Assembly (NCBI GenBank): GCA_030035585.1
Contig: CM057467.1
Location: 67,134,941 to 67,198,940 of the forward strand
Source: Dugong dugon
Lineage: Eukaryota; Chordata; Mammalia; Sirenia; Dugongidae
DNA length: 64,000 nt
Direction of reading: 5' to 3'
The notes beneath the pieces were generated by a model, which worked only from the letters and a program-made list of their open reading frames with translations, had not been told where the DNA came from and ran no database searches. A program made the position numbers and the translations under genes. Positions 54,711 to 64,000 of this stretch are shown here, in pieces. Every line of letters begins with the position of its first letter. Within the stretch, counting starts at the first letter, position 1.

Positions 54711-55164
54711 TTAAGAGTTGGAACTCTGTGTTGCAAATGGCTAAAAACCCAACTCACACCAGTACCAGGAATAAAAGGAGATGCATTGGCCCTTGGTTTG
54801 CCTTAGGGCTCTCTTTTAACACTCCTTCCTCTGGGTTGGCTTCATTCTCAGACTGCTTCACTCATAATAACCAGTTGGTTGCAAAAGTTCTAAGCTTTAC
54901 ATACTTACTTGCAATGCTAAGATCACTTCCAGTACCCTCACCTCCAGAAACTAGAATTCTTATTTTCTGTCTGGCAAGAATTAGGTTAGATGTCCACCCA
55001 GAATCAGTTTCTGGAAGGAGCTTCTCCATCCCCTGTAGCTGAGGGTGGATCCCCATCCAAACAGCATGGCCTTCTAGTAAAGAAGGATGGTTCCACCAAA
55101 GGATGGAGTTCTGTTGCCCATCAGAGAAGATGGGTGCTGGCCTGGACGACAAGATGGCACCTAT
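54711..55164. other. Unassigned DNA
   Basis: Nothing recognised. A 104-residue open frame at 54728-55042 has no recognisable motif. Confidence 0.35.
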
Positions 55165-55215
55165 CTCCTTTGCTAGATTATAAGCCCCTGGAGACAGAGC
55201 ATGGCTCTCATCTTT
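55165..55215 (+). mobile_element. L2 3' end fragment
   Basis: ctagattataagcccctgga, gacagagcatggctctcatc. Confidence 0.6.
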
Positions 55216-55480
55216 TATTTATTAATTTCATTCAATAAATATTTAAGGAACCCCTACTATGATCCAAGCACTTTGGTAATCACTTGGGATTTAAAAACAA
55301 TAGACATAGTCTCTGTATTCAAGGACATTTAATTCCATCCACTTAGTCAACAACTATTTGTTGAGCACCTACTACACTGCCAGGTCATGTGCTAGGCATT
55401 GGAAACATAGCAGCTAACATAACACACACCATCCCTGCCCTCACTGGCTTTACAATCTAGACACCAAACCAAAAATGACA
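55205..55480 (-). mobile_element. Two consecutive L2 3' ends
   Basis: First: tttcattcaataaatatttaag, ctatgatccaagcactttgg. Second: aacaactatttgttgagcac, ctactacactgccaggtca, tgtgctaggcattggaaaca, catccctgccctcactggc. Same orientation, back to back. Confidence 0.75.
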
Positions 55481-56114
55481 AATAAGCATAAAATTATGCT
55501 ACAGTAAACTAAATAAAATTCTATGATCAAGCAACACCTCGGGCAATTTGGGAGCACAAAGAACATCAACTGATACAGCTTTCTGAGGGTGGGGGAAGGA
55601 GGGGAGGACCAAAAAGATTTCCTGGAGCAGGTAACACCTGCACTGAACCACAGAGGATTTGAGGGAATCCCCAGAGCATCTCATCCAGCGTCTGGCAGGG
55701 AATAGTTTTTCAATAAATGATTGATGAACGAATGCATTAATACAAAAAAAAGTCCAGGGCTTTCCAAGTCAGGGAGGACAACTGAATTAATTAAGCCATA
55801 ATTACAATTATCCACCCCAATGGAGGGGAGCGCTATTGCTTTAAAAATGTGCAAATCATTCATCTCGGGTTTGAAAATGCATTAGAATTTTCACGCATCC
55901 TAATGTTTTGCCTAAGCTGATATCTAAAGAAGTTTTCTGTTTCTTATAGTCACTAGAATCGGTAAGAAGAAGTCCAGAAGTGACTTGAATAAAAGGAAAA
56001 AATAAGACTCGAATCAAAAGTGACACCAGTAATAGAGGAAGTGGATAGATCACGTGGGATTAGTTGAAAATTAACTGCATTCCAGAAAAAAATCCCCCCC
56101 TCAAAACAGAATGA
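55481..56114. other. Unassigned DNA
   Basis: No repeat recognised. 55780-56070 is AT-rich with TTAATTAA and TAATTA cores. Confidence 0.35.
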
Positions 56115-56240
56115 ATTATCTATTATTGCTTCAGCTATAAAATCGGGGAAATTATAATGACTTCATAGGGTTACAGGAAATAGATATTAATTAATGCAAA
56201 ACACTTAGCTCTGTCCTGACACTTAATATTTGCTCAAAAT
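56115..56240 (+). mobile_element. MIR 3' part
   Basis: ctataaaatcggggaaattat, gacttcatagggttacagga, tagctctgtcctgacactta. Confidence 0.6.
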
Positions 56241-56246
56241 ATCATA

Positions 56247-56298
56247 GCTGCTGCTGCTGCTATTGTTTTTGTTGTTGTTGACGATGTTGTTGTTACAG
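56247..56298. repeat. (CTG)5 and (GTT)n simple repeat
   Basis: gctgctgctgctgc, then a GTT-rich run with one gac interruption. Confidence 0.9.
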
Positions 56299-56299
56299 T

Positions 56300-56660
56300 T
56301 CCCAAAATGTATGTCATTCTTTTTCCCCTCCATGCCTTTGCCTGTGATGTTCCTTTATCTAGAACTCTTTCTCCCATCATTCTAACCCCTATTCCTCTTT
56401 CAACTGGCAAAGTCTCCATGAAGCTTTTTCTAACCGTCTCTCCTTCAGGATGGTGAGGTACCCTCCTGAGCCACACTCAAACACCAGCACTGATCACACT
56501 GGACTGTAGTTGTCTGCACAAGTATCTATCTCTCCCACTGGCCTCAAGCTTCCTCCAGGGCGGATATTGAGTTTGTTTGTTTGTTTTGTTTTTTTAATCT
56601 GTGTCTCTAGTTGTTAGCACAAAGCCTATGCTCTGCATACACTTTTTGAATGACTAATGA
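56300..56660 (+). mobile_element. L2 LINE 3' region
   Basis: tgcctttgcctgtgatgttcc, tctagaactctttctcccat, tccatgaagctttttctaac, tctatctctcccactggcct, agcacaaagcctatgctctg. Confidence 0.75.
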
Positions 56661-56689
56661 ATAATGAACTACAGAAAACTATGGATTGA

Positions 56690-56810
56690 TAGAGCGTTAG
56701 AGCTGTTAAAAACCTCAGAGATCATTTCATCTAATTGGTTTATGAGGAAAAGAGAGAAGCAATGATTTGCCCAGGGCCACACAGCAAAGGAGAGAACCAA
56801 ACTGGATGTA
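56690..56810 (-). mobile_element. MIR- or L2-like fragment
   Basis: agagatcatttcatctaatt, gatttgcccagggccacacag. Confidence 0.5.
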
Positions 56811-57274
56811 AAAAATGGGTGCCCCTGGGTCCCAGACACCCATCCCAGGGCTGTCTCCACTGTACCACCCTTGGTCCCAAGTCTCAGAGAGAACTGCCAA
56901 GGGTAGGAACTCATCAGGACAGCCTAGTGTATCATTTCTTGAGGTATAAGCAACTGAATACTAACTCTGTGACAAAAATGGTAATGTAGTCAAGTAAGTT
57001 TTAGAAAAGTTCTATGTCTCATCTTCCTCTTGGAGATTCTCAGTGCACTTCAACTCGCTAAAGGCTTTCAGTAAAGAACCCTGTTTAATTTTATTTAACC
57101 CAGTTTGACCACAGAATCACTGTATCCTTATTGTTTTATCAGGAATAAGGATTGTTTGGTTTTTTGACGAACACATATGAGCACAACACATATTTCGAGA
57201 AATGCTGACCAAGCCCTGTTGACCCGGGACAAATTGCTGTTTCCCATTGCCATGGAATGGTTCACCCAGACACA
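56811..57274. other. Unassigned DNA
   Basis: Nothing recognised. Confidence 0.35.
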
Positions 57275-57370
57275 ACCCTAGGAACCATCATCTACTCCTA
57301 CTCTCTCATTTTACAGAGAGAAAAACTGAGGCCCAGGAGGCAAAATGACATTTCCTGTGGCATACAGCAC
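57275..57370 (-). mobile_element. MIR fragment
   Basis: cattttacagagagaaaaac, tgaggcccaggaggcaaaat. Confidence 0.5.
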
Positions 57371-57544
57371 AAATAGTGACATATCCACTACTTGTTCTGA
57401 TTGCTCTTTTCATAGTATCCTCATGACTTACCTCATGACAGGACTGTTCTTGACCAATGGAAAAAAAAGGATTAAATAAAGAAGGCTAAAGTCTTGCCCA
57501 ACTAAGGTATCAGATTGAGTCCGAAACGGAAAAGACACAGGCAT

Positions 57545-57965
57545 CTTGGTATTCCAAAGTCAAGTTTAAAATTCCTTTCCAGTCTCTATTACCTTCATCT
57601 GCTGCACACATCCTCCTTTTTATTTTGTTCCCTATCCCCAGAATTAAGTGTATATTTTCCAGACTCTGTAGCTCCCTTTGGCTGCTATGCCCTTTCCTCT
57701 TCACAGCTTGCTAAAGTTCTGTGCATACTGTAAAACCAAATTCAACAGACTCCTCTTCCATTAAACTTTACCCCAGCCATAAACTTTGACAGCTCACCAG
57801 TCTCCAAGTTGGAACTGACCATGTCTCGCCTGAGACCTTAAGACTTTTGTCCGCATTAAGCCTTAGCCTCACAACTAGTTCCTTGGGCACATGGCCTTGT
57901 CTCATTCTCTTTGTATCCTTTCCAATCTAATGTCTTAGAATTCAACAGAGTCCAAATATACCTTT
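57545..57965 (+). mobile_element. L2 LINE fragment, diverged
   Basis: ttccagtctctattaccttc, gctgctatgccctttcctct, cagacagactcc-like wording, cacatggccttgtctcattc. Confidence 0.5.
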
Positions 57966-57974
57966 GAACAAGAA

Positions 57975-58165
57975 AGACAGAATAGAATTCTGAGTATTCC
58001 TCTGTCTAGCTTTGTAACCTCAGGCATGTCATTTAACCTCTCTGAATTTCAGTCTCTTCAAGGGTAAAATGGGGCCAGCCATGCATTGCCCATAGGATTG
58101 TTATCATGACCAAATGTGCTTTGCCCAGTGCATTGGAACACAACTGGTGGTTGATGATTATTAGA
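57975..58165 (+). mobile_element. MIR
   Basis: ctgtctagctttgtaacctc, aggcatgtcatttaacctct, ctgaatttcagtctcttcaa, gggtaaaatggggccagcc, cccataggattgttatcatg. Confidence 0.78.
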
Positions 58166-58249
58166 ATCAGGCCCAACACATACATATCTCATACACACGC
58201 ATGTACACACCACAACACGTATTTTCTACTGCCACCATCTGGAGCACTT

Positions 58250-58565
58250 ACTGTTCTCCAAAACCACCAAGTACTTTTCTCAGTTCTAACACTCTGCTTT
58301 AAGCCCAGAATATCCTTCCCTACCTTTTCTATCCTAAATGCCATCTCCTTCAAGGAGTTCCCAATCAAGGGTGTAAGAATTGACCTGTCATTCAAACAGC
58401 ATCTTGTCCTCTCTTTTTACCTTTTTCATTCTGCTTAACTAGTCAACAGTTTATGAGTCTGTCATCCCCTTGGATTATATCTTTACACCTCTGGTGTTTA
58501 CAGCACAGTGACAAGCTCACTGTCAGCACTCAGTAAAGGACTGGTGAATGAATGAATGAATGAAT
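58250..58565 (+). mobile_element. L2 LINE 3' region with (GAAT)n terminus
   Basis: cagaatatccttccctacctt, caaggagttcccaatcaagg, tcatccccttggattatatc, gtcagcactcagtaaaggac and the terminal repeat gaatgaatgaatgaatgaat. Confidence 0.78.
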
Positions 58566-58964
58566 TTGGTTTTGATCTTAAGAGAAAATCTAAAACTCTT
58601 CAGAAAATAAATTCCATTTAAAATGATTTTCCCAAAATAATGGATTTTTTTTTTTCACTCACTAGGCTTCACAGTTAGAAGAAAGTTTACAGATGTTTGT
58701 AGACTGGGTTTGTTCTTGGTAGAGCATTAGGTATACCTTCCCTACTTCCGTATCCAGGTTTGGAAGCAGCTGTGTTATAGCATCCACCTATTTGGAGGTC
58801 AGAGATCCCAGAATGCAAATAGTCTGAAATGTATCTTCAGCTCCGCAGATAAGCAGAAAATGCCTCTGTATTTTTAACCAGCTGCCTCAAAGTCCAGGCC
58901 TCAAGGTTTAAGTAAAAGGGAACTAACATTTGTGAAAACATTATAGGCACCAACCACTGTGCTT
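58566..58964. other. Unassigned DNA
   Basis: Nothing recognised apart from a T run near 58645. Confidence 0.35.
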
Positions 58965-59200
58965 TGGGGAAGGGAACAGTTTGCTGAATACCTCCCAGGT
59001 ATCAGGCCCTGGTCCAGGCATTGCCATGTATATTTTCTGATTTAATCTTCTCAATAACCCTGTGGAGTAATTATTCTCCTTGCTTACCAGATGGGAAATA
59101 GAAAACAGAAAGAGTTTACAAGGCAGGTAAATGGCAGAACCACTATTTGAACCTAGATCTGGCTGTCTCCAAACTCCGTGAGCTTTCGCTCAATCCACTT
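58965..59200 (-). mobile_element. MIR, good copy
   Basis: Complement: gctgaatacctcccaggtatc, aggccctggtccaggcattg, atttaatcttctcaataacc, ctgtggagtaattattctcc, ttaccagatgggaaatagaa, atggcagaaccactatttga, acctagatctggctgtctcc. Confidence 0.8.
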
Positions 59201-60597
59201 TTTATTCCAGATGTCTGGAATTTTGGGTAATAAAGTTCTCTGACAGCACTAGACAGATCAGACTGCATTATGTGTATAGTCGCACACAGCCACGGTCACC
59301 CTTACCTGGGATACATCAACAAGCAGTGGCCCAACCCCGGATCACAGGCATCCATTTCTCACTTATAATTGAGAATTACCTTTCGTATTTTTCCCCACAA
59401 TGGTAAAACTGTGCTATATTTATTTCATTTTTATTATCATTTTCACCATCGTAACGATTATTCAGTATATACCAAGTGCCTCCGATGAAACATGCAGGAG
59501 CTGAAAAATCCTTGGGTGGGTTGACGCGTTTCAAACAGTTAGTGTATTATTCATTAGTGTATTAACATTGCATGGGCTGTATTTTTATATGCAATTTAAA
59601 GAACAGGTAGCTTAAAATGGGAACGAGACAATATTATTGGATCAATCAGAGGTTTGAGCTTTCACTCAGAGCTTTTAAATGATCATTCCGATCTGTTGGG
59701 TGAGAGAATGTGTTGTCAGAAATGTGATGCATCTGCACTGGGGTATTTTCTGGAAAGGAAAGTGCAGCTCAGCCCAGAAAGGCTAAGACTGTTAAAATAA
59801 ATGCTTTTTTGCGTTATGCAAACACAGGGAAATGGGTCTGCCCCATGGTCCCTCCTAGCTGGAGGCTGTCTTAGGCGTGGGTGCCACAAGGAGAGAGGGT
59901 GGGTATTGAAATGGCCCTGAGGGCTTGTAGCTTGCACTTCCAAGTCTCTTTCTTGGCAGAGAGTTCAAAGCAGTCGTGTGCATTTTTTCATGTGTGTGAA
60001 TGCCTCACCTTCACGTTAACCTCAAAGCAAGTATGCACGTGAGTATTACAATTGTGGAGATCAGGAGAGTCCGACCCAGTCAGTCGCTCACGTATATTCA
60101 GGCAGTCCCCATGGAAAAGACACCTATATACTGAACACTTGTAGACTCCTTCTCAGGCACCATTCATTCAAACTCTCAAAAACCCTTCAAGAAGGGAACA
60201 GAATAGGATCATTCCAGTTTTTATAGATGAGAAAATCGATATCATATGTCTTTTATTCTCATTATCTGTTCTTCCTGTTAAAATCTTCTTCAGGGAAGAT
60301 TCCACTATCAGACACCCCTGCCCCCAGGATAGCTTTCTGCCAAAGGTCTGTCCATCCTGTGGTACTAGCACTTGAGCCATATCTCTAGATTGCTGTGAAG
60401 GAAGAAGGGGTGGGGGGGTGAGAGTCAAGAAGTCTTGTTGGGGTTCCAGCTGAGGGGCCCTGGACAAGTTACCTCACCTCTTTCAGGGTTAGTGACTGCC
60501 TGCGTATAAGATGAAAAGATCTGACTTTCGAGAGTCACGAATTCTAGTGCCTCAGGGAGCAGGTTGGCAATGAGGATCAGTACATCAGGATGCACGT
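59201..60597. other. Unassigned DNA
   Basis: The longest stretch (about 1.4 kb) without a recognised transposon. 59380-59750 is AT-rich with several CpGs and is discussed as a possible conserved block. Small MIR-like bits near 60170-60230 and 60450-60510 are too short to call. Confidence 0.4.
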
Positions 60598-60608
60598 AAG
60601 ATAAATCA

Positions 60609-61004
60609 GATCGGATGAACCCTGGAAACTATTGCCCTGAGATAATCTTTAAACCATAAACCCAAAATATCCCCTGATGTCTTCTTTAAACCAAACAGTA
60701 GATTAGCTTAATTAGCCAAGAGTGTCTGCCTTAAGCACTGTGCTCTTTTAAGAAAGTATCTATATGAAATCAAATTGACACCAGCAACTCTAAAGGTTAG
60801 ATAGGAAGCTTAGAGGGCAGTGAGTTTATGTTAATCCGGGGGGAACTATTTGGAAAAGGAGGGTGAGAATGGTAGCACAACTTGAAGAATGTAATCAATG
60901 GCACTGGATTGTACTTGTAGAAATTGTTGAATTGGTGTATGTCCTGCTGTGTATATTTTCAACAACAACAAATAAAATAAAATCATAAATTTTAATTAAA
61001 AAAA
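60609..61004 (+). mobile_element. L1-type 3' end, 5' truncated
   Basis: ggatgaaccctggaaactat, tgccctgagataatctttaaa, gaaatcaaattgacaccagc, gagtttatgttaatccgg, acaacttgaagaatgtaatc and an AATAAAATAAAAT tail. AAGATAAATCA at 60598-60608 and AAGATAATCA at 61005-61014 are a likely target duplication with one indel. Confidence 0.82.
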
Positions 61005-61014
61005 AAGATAATCA

Positions 61015-61273
61015 TCCTTAAAGCATTTACGAATGATGGCAGCCAAACAGAACCTTTCTGCTTGTCATTGATGTGTGAGCCCTGGACGAGGAGACCTCTG
61101 AGATCTGGCATGTGCAAGCTTCGTCTCCAGCTGAGCTCGTTAAGGTTAAGTTCAGCCTCCACAAGCATCCTGCAGCTCCAGAAGGAACCTCCAGAAAACT
61201 CACACAAGCACTCTCTCTGGTGGGTAACCCTGACTGGAAATCAAGCTAAATACTTGCTTCTAGAAGCTCAATG
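61015..61273. other. Unassigned DNA
   Basis: Nothing recognised. Confidence 0.35.
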
Positions 61274-61482
61274 CAGAGTCCCTGAGTGGTGCAAATGGTT
61301 AGCATGCTCGACTGCTAATTAAAAGGTTGGAGGTTCGAGTTCACCTAGAGGCACCTCAGAAGAAAGCCCTGGCAATCTACTTCCAAAAAATCTGCCATTG
61401 AAAACCCTATGAAGCAGAGTTCTTCTCTGACACACATGGGGTCGCCATGAGTCAGGGTCGGCTCAATGGGAGCTGGTACAGA
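61274..61482 (+). mobile_element. AfroSINE, 'CCCTGAGTGGTGCAAATGG' subfamily
   Basis: Head agtccctgagtggtgcaaat, box B-like ggttcgagttcacc, RTE-leader-like middle (ggcaatctacttccaaaaaa, tctgccattgaaaaccctat), then gtcgccatgagtcagggtcg. Same subfamily as 21019. Confidence 0.9.
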
Positions 61483-61539
61483 TTTAAAATATCAACATAA
61501 TTATGGGATTTCAAAAATGGGAAAAGACACGAAAGCCAT

Positions 61540-61620
61540 TTAACATAAACTGCCCATTTTATGGAAGAGAGAACTGAGACCCAGAAAGAGGATAGGACTT
61601 GCAAAGCTCATACATCTTAT
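61540..61620 (-). mobile_element. MIR fragment, short
   Basis: gcccattttatggaagagag, aactgagacccagaaagagg. Confidence 0.5.
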
Positions 61621-62039
61621 GGATCTTACTTATTTGGGGCCCTAGGAGCTTGCCTGAGTCCTGCAGACAGTCTCAGATCTGCTGAGGTGGGCACTGATAG
61701 CCAGCCCTACACTTGCCTTCTCCCAAACACTGAGTCCATTAGGCCCATGAACGCAGGACCAGCAGTGATGCAGGGGCGGTAGGAAATGGCTGCCCTCCGA
61801 GCCCCATAAACGTTCCCAGAGAGCTAAAAGAGAGAGAGAGACTGCAACGACCCTCTTGTCTAATTACTGCCGGCCGTAAAATAATTTATCGTTTTATCAC
61901 TGTGTCTGATGGCAGGAATAAAGGTCTCTTAGGTACCATTCTTCCCGAGATCAGAACCACATGGCTGTATTACATGCAGTGGACTGATAGGTCAGCGATC
62001 GTCCATTCTGACCTTGTCCTCACCAGTGTTCATGTGTTC
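61621..62039. other. Unassigned DNA
   Basis: No repeat recognised apart from a GA run near 61828-61840. 61850-61950 is AT-rich with CpGs. Confidence 0.35.
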
Positions 62040-62145
62040 TTTCATTTATCCATTCACTTATGCAATGTTGTTTAAGTACCGTCGTTGGGCCAGGCTCATG
62101 TAAGCTGTTGATACACAGAGAAGAGTGAGATAAGGGCCCTCATTA
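62040..62145 (-). mobile_element. L2 3' end
   Basis: ctttcatttatccattcactt, gggccaggctcatgtaagctg, ttgatacacagagaagagtg. Confidence 0.62.
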
Positions 62146-62159
62146 GCAGCCAAGAGAAA

Positions 62160-62500
62160 CAAACTTCATTATCTACTGAGCATCCATTCTATGTCTGGCT
62201 TGGTTTCAAAAACCTAAACAAAACAAACTTGTTGCTGTCCGGTCGATTCCAATTCATAGCGACCCTATAGGACAGAGTAGAACTGCCCCACAGGGTTTCC
62301 AAAGAGCAGCTGGTGAATTCGAACCGCTGACCTTTTGGTTAGCAACTGTAGCTCTTAACCAGGCTTGGTAACAACTAATGTTTATTTAATTCTTACGTAG
62401 GAATGATTAGACATCTTACATATAGGTATCTAAAGCTCATAAACCCCTTGCCCTGTGTCACCTAGCAAGAAAGTACTCAAATTGCAGGTCCACCTGGATT
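62160..62500 (-). mobile_element. MIR split by an AfroSINE
   Basis: Left: ctactgagcatccattctatg. Right from 62370: aacaactaatgtttatttaat, cctagcaagaaagtactcaa. The SINE at 62205-62361 sits between them. Confidence 0.6.
62205..62361 (-). mobile_element. AfroSINE, head lost, with 8-bp target-site duplication
   Basis: Antisense: ttgctgtccggtcgattcc, gcgaccctataggacagag, gaattcgaaccgctgacc, ending gtagctcttaacc without the usual caccagggctcc. GGCTTGGT is exact at 62197-62204 and 62362-62369, so the head was missing at insertion. Confidence 0.88.
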
Positions 62501-62716
62501 CCTGTTTCCTGCTTGTCCCATGTAATATCACAGAAATCTGTACAAGACAGAGATGTTCAAATAGCAGTGTGGTTACAAGGTAGAGTAGAGGGTTAGGGGG
62601 TGATTTTAAAAAAAAAAAGCAATCAGCTTCACTCATCCCTTCATTCCTCTGACTTCCCACCTTGTCTGCCCAGCTAAGTCTCCGGCTTACCCTGCTGTCT
62701 CCATTCCCTGCTCCAA

Positions 62717-62910
62717 TTCCACTAGTAGTACAACAGTTAAGCACTCAGCTGCTAACCAAAAGGTTAGCGGTTTGAACCCACCCAGCGGTTCCACAGGAGA
62801 AAGACCTGGCAATCTACTCCCGTAAAGATTACAGCCTAGAAAACCCTATGGGGCAGTTCTGCTCTGTCACATGGGGTCACTATGAGTTGGAATCAACTCG
62901 GTGGCACCCA
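62717..62910 (+). mobile_element. AfroSINE, long variant
   Basis: ccactagtagtacaacagtt head, cggtttgaacccacccagcg, caggagaaagacctggcaat, ctactcccgtaaagattacag, ggggtcactatgagttgg, ending acaagaacaacc. Confidence 0.9.
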
Positions 62911-63064
62911 ACAAGAACAACCAAAGAACATCATTTTAGTTGAGCAGGGCCTGTTTGCCACTTGGAAACTGTTTCTTAACTTCCTAGACTATCGCTAATG
63001 TGTTGCAAAGACTGCTATCCCATGATCTCACCTCCTATGAAAAGAACAATAAGAAAAATAAATA

Positions 63065-63290
63065 AGAACAGCTTCTATGTGTTGAGTGCCCTCTTTGTTT
63101 CAGGCATGTACTTGCCACACATTATCTCTAAACCTTACAACAACCTTATGTTCATAGCACCAATACATAGATGAGGAATTCAGCCTCTCTCCAGGATCTC
63201 CATGGTTACCAGCTCATAAATGCCCAGGCTTGGATTCCAATCCCAGTCTGTCTGATTCCAAAGGGTACTCACTGCCCCTATATTGTGTTG
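63065..63290 (-). mobile_element. MIR
   Basis: Complement: tgttgagtgccctctttgtttc, aaaccttacaacaaccttat, caatacatagatgaggaatt, gcccaggcttggattccaat, cccagtctgtctgattcc. Confidence 0.72.
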
Positions 63291-63304
63291 CTTCTTAAGC
63301 GGTA

Positions 63305-63343
63305 ATAGCAGTTGCCATTTATTCAGTACCTACTATGGGCCAG

Positions 63344-63413
<70 letters not shown>

Positions 63414-63550
63414 CTAATACTCCCACCAAGCCTGAGAAGTAGGCATTAAGTATCTCTGTGTATTAAGTATACAAGTAAGGCTTACACAGGTAAGACCACA
63501 GAGCTTGTAGCCTGGATTGTAAACCAGGATCTGCCTAGATCCAAAGATTA
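63305..63550 (-). mobile_element. MIR with an internal TG tract
   Basis: Left: attcagtacctactatgggcc. Right of the repeat: actcccaccaagcctgagaa, gtaggcattaagtatctctg. The microsatellite grew inside the element. Confidence 0.6.
63346..63411. repeat. (GT)33 microsatellite
   Basis: A pure GT run of about 66 bp. Confidence 0.97.
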
Positions 63551-64000
63551 TAATCAACCGAAGTGAAGTCTTTCATCTTGAGCTTCTTCTGCTCTCCCCA
63601 TCTAGGGAGCAGGGGCTCTGTCTCCAAGCCAGACGCAACCACCCTCTCACTGTGCACTATAGCCCATCCCCGGCCCCTCGGCAGACCTCACTGCTCACCC
63701 TGGTACCCTTTCCACGAACGAACGTGCTCAGGTCTATTCAAGCCTAAACCTTCCCACCTCTGCTTTGCCACCTTTTGAGTTAGCAGCCTTTCTCTCACCT
63801 TCTTTTCAGCCCAAACCTTGCTGATAACAAGACAGGACATTCTTCCTTTTTGGCCTCCCTGACCTCCTCACTCCTGCATTCCCTACAATCCAGTTTCTGC
63901 TGTTGCAGACATTCTGAGGCTGCTCCCTGACCTCCTCCTGCTCATCAGATAGGAGAGCCCTTAGCGTCACCCTCACAGCCCCTCTCCCCGCAGTCCGGAA
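63551..64000. other. Unassigned C/T-rich DNA
   Basis: More GC-rich than the rest of the window, with scattered CpGs but no CpG island. No repeat or exon recognised before the window ends. Confidence 0.35.

Noticed and set aside
63551-64000. CpG island or promoter at the right edge
   Set aside because: C/T-rich with only scattered CpGs; no TATA, initiator or exon signal.
1-64000. A new multi-gene system (defence, biosynthetic, toxin-antitoxin)
   Set aside because: No plausible protein-coding gene outside dead transposons is present, so no such system can be supported.

Overview
The window looks like intergenic or intronic DNA from an afrotherian mammal, most likely an elephant or close relative. 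The main evidence is a set of tRNA-headed SINEs whose 3' ends match an RTE LINE and finish in short T-rich or AAC-rich tails. These have the form of AfroSINEs, which are specific to Afrotheria. The window also has remnants of an RTE (BovB-like) LINE, an L1-type repeat with its own 3' end, and the old mammalian families MIR, L2, L1M, MaLR-type LTRs and MER5A-type DNA transposons. I name families from memory of consensus sequences, not from a database search.

I find no host gene. No open reading frame has the length, codon structure or neighbouring splice signals of a real exon. The only recognisable coding remnants are broken transposon genes: the 3' part of L1 ORF2 on the minus strand (about 35.2-36.6 kb) and the C-terminal end of the RTE ORF (about 6.87-7.5 kb). 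There is no tRNA, rRNA, CRISPR array, CpG island or defence system.

Layout. 0-9 kb: AT-rich single-copy DNA, a palindromic MITE, an LTR with two SINEs inserted side by side, L2 and L1 fragments, an RTE remnant and a MER5A-like element. 9-20 kb: a local 200-bp duplication, SINEs, two internally deleted RTE copies with target-site duplications, a solo LTR and a hAT-like element. 20-33 kb: mostly MIR and L2 in single-copy DNA, tRNA-Gly-headed SINEs, and an LTR inside a MIR. 33-38 kb: the LINE-rich core, with a head-to-head pair of L1-type 3' ends, a long L1 ORF2 remnant and a small L1 3' end with target-site duplication. 38-64 kb: LTRs, MIR, L2, scattered SINEs, an L1-type 3' end with a 19-bp target-site duplication, and two long TG tracts.

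No new protein system was found. The most interesting pattern is a set of RTE-derived deletion units. Two units join the RTE 5' leader to its 3' end through different deletions, and each is flanked by 12-14-bp target-site duplications. The tRNA-Gly SINEs here seem to be the same leader-plus-tail unit with a tRNA promoter added, which parallels the ruminant BovB / Bov-A / Bov-tA relationship. Other points are the L1-end inverted repeat, two local duplications of unclear origin, and several repeat-free AT-rich blocks that could be conserved regulatory sequence.
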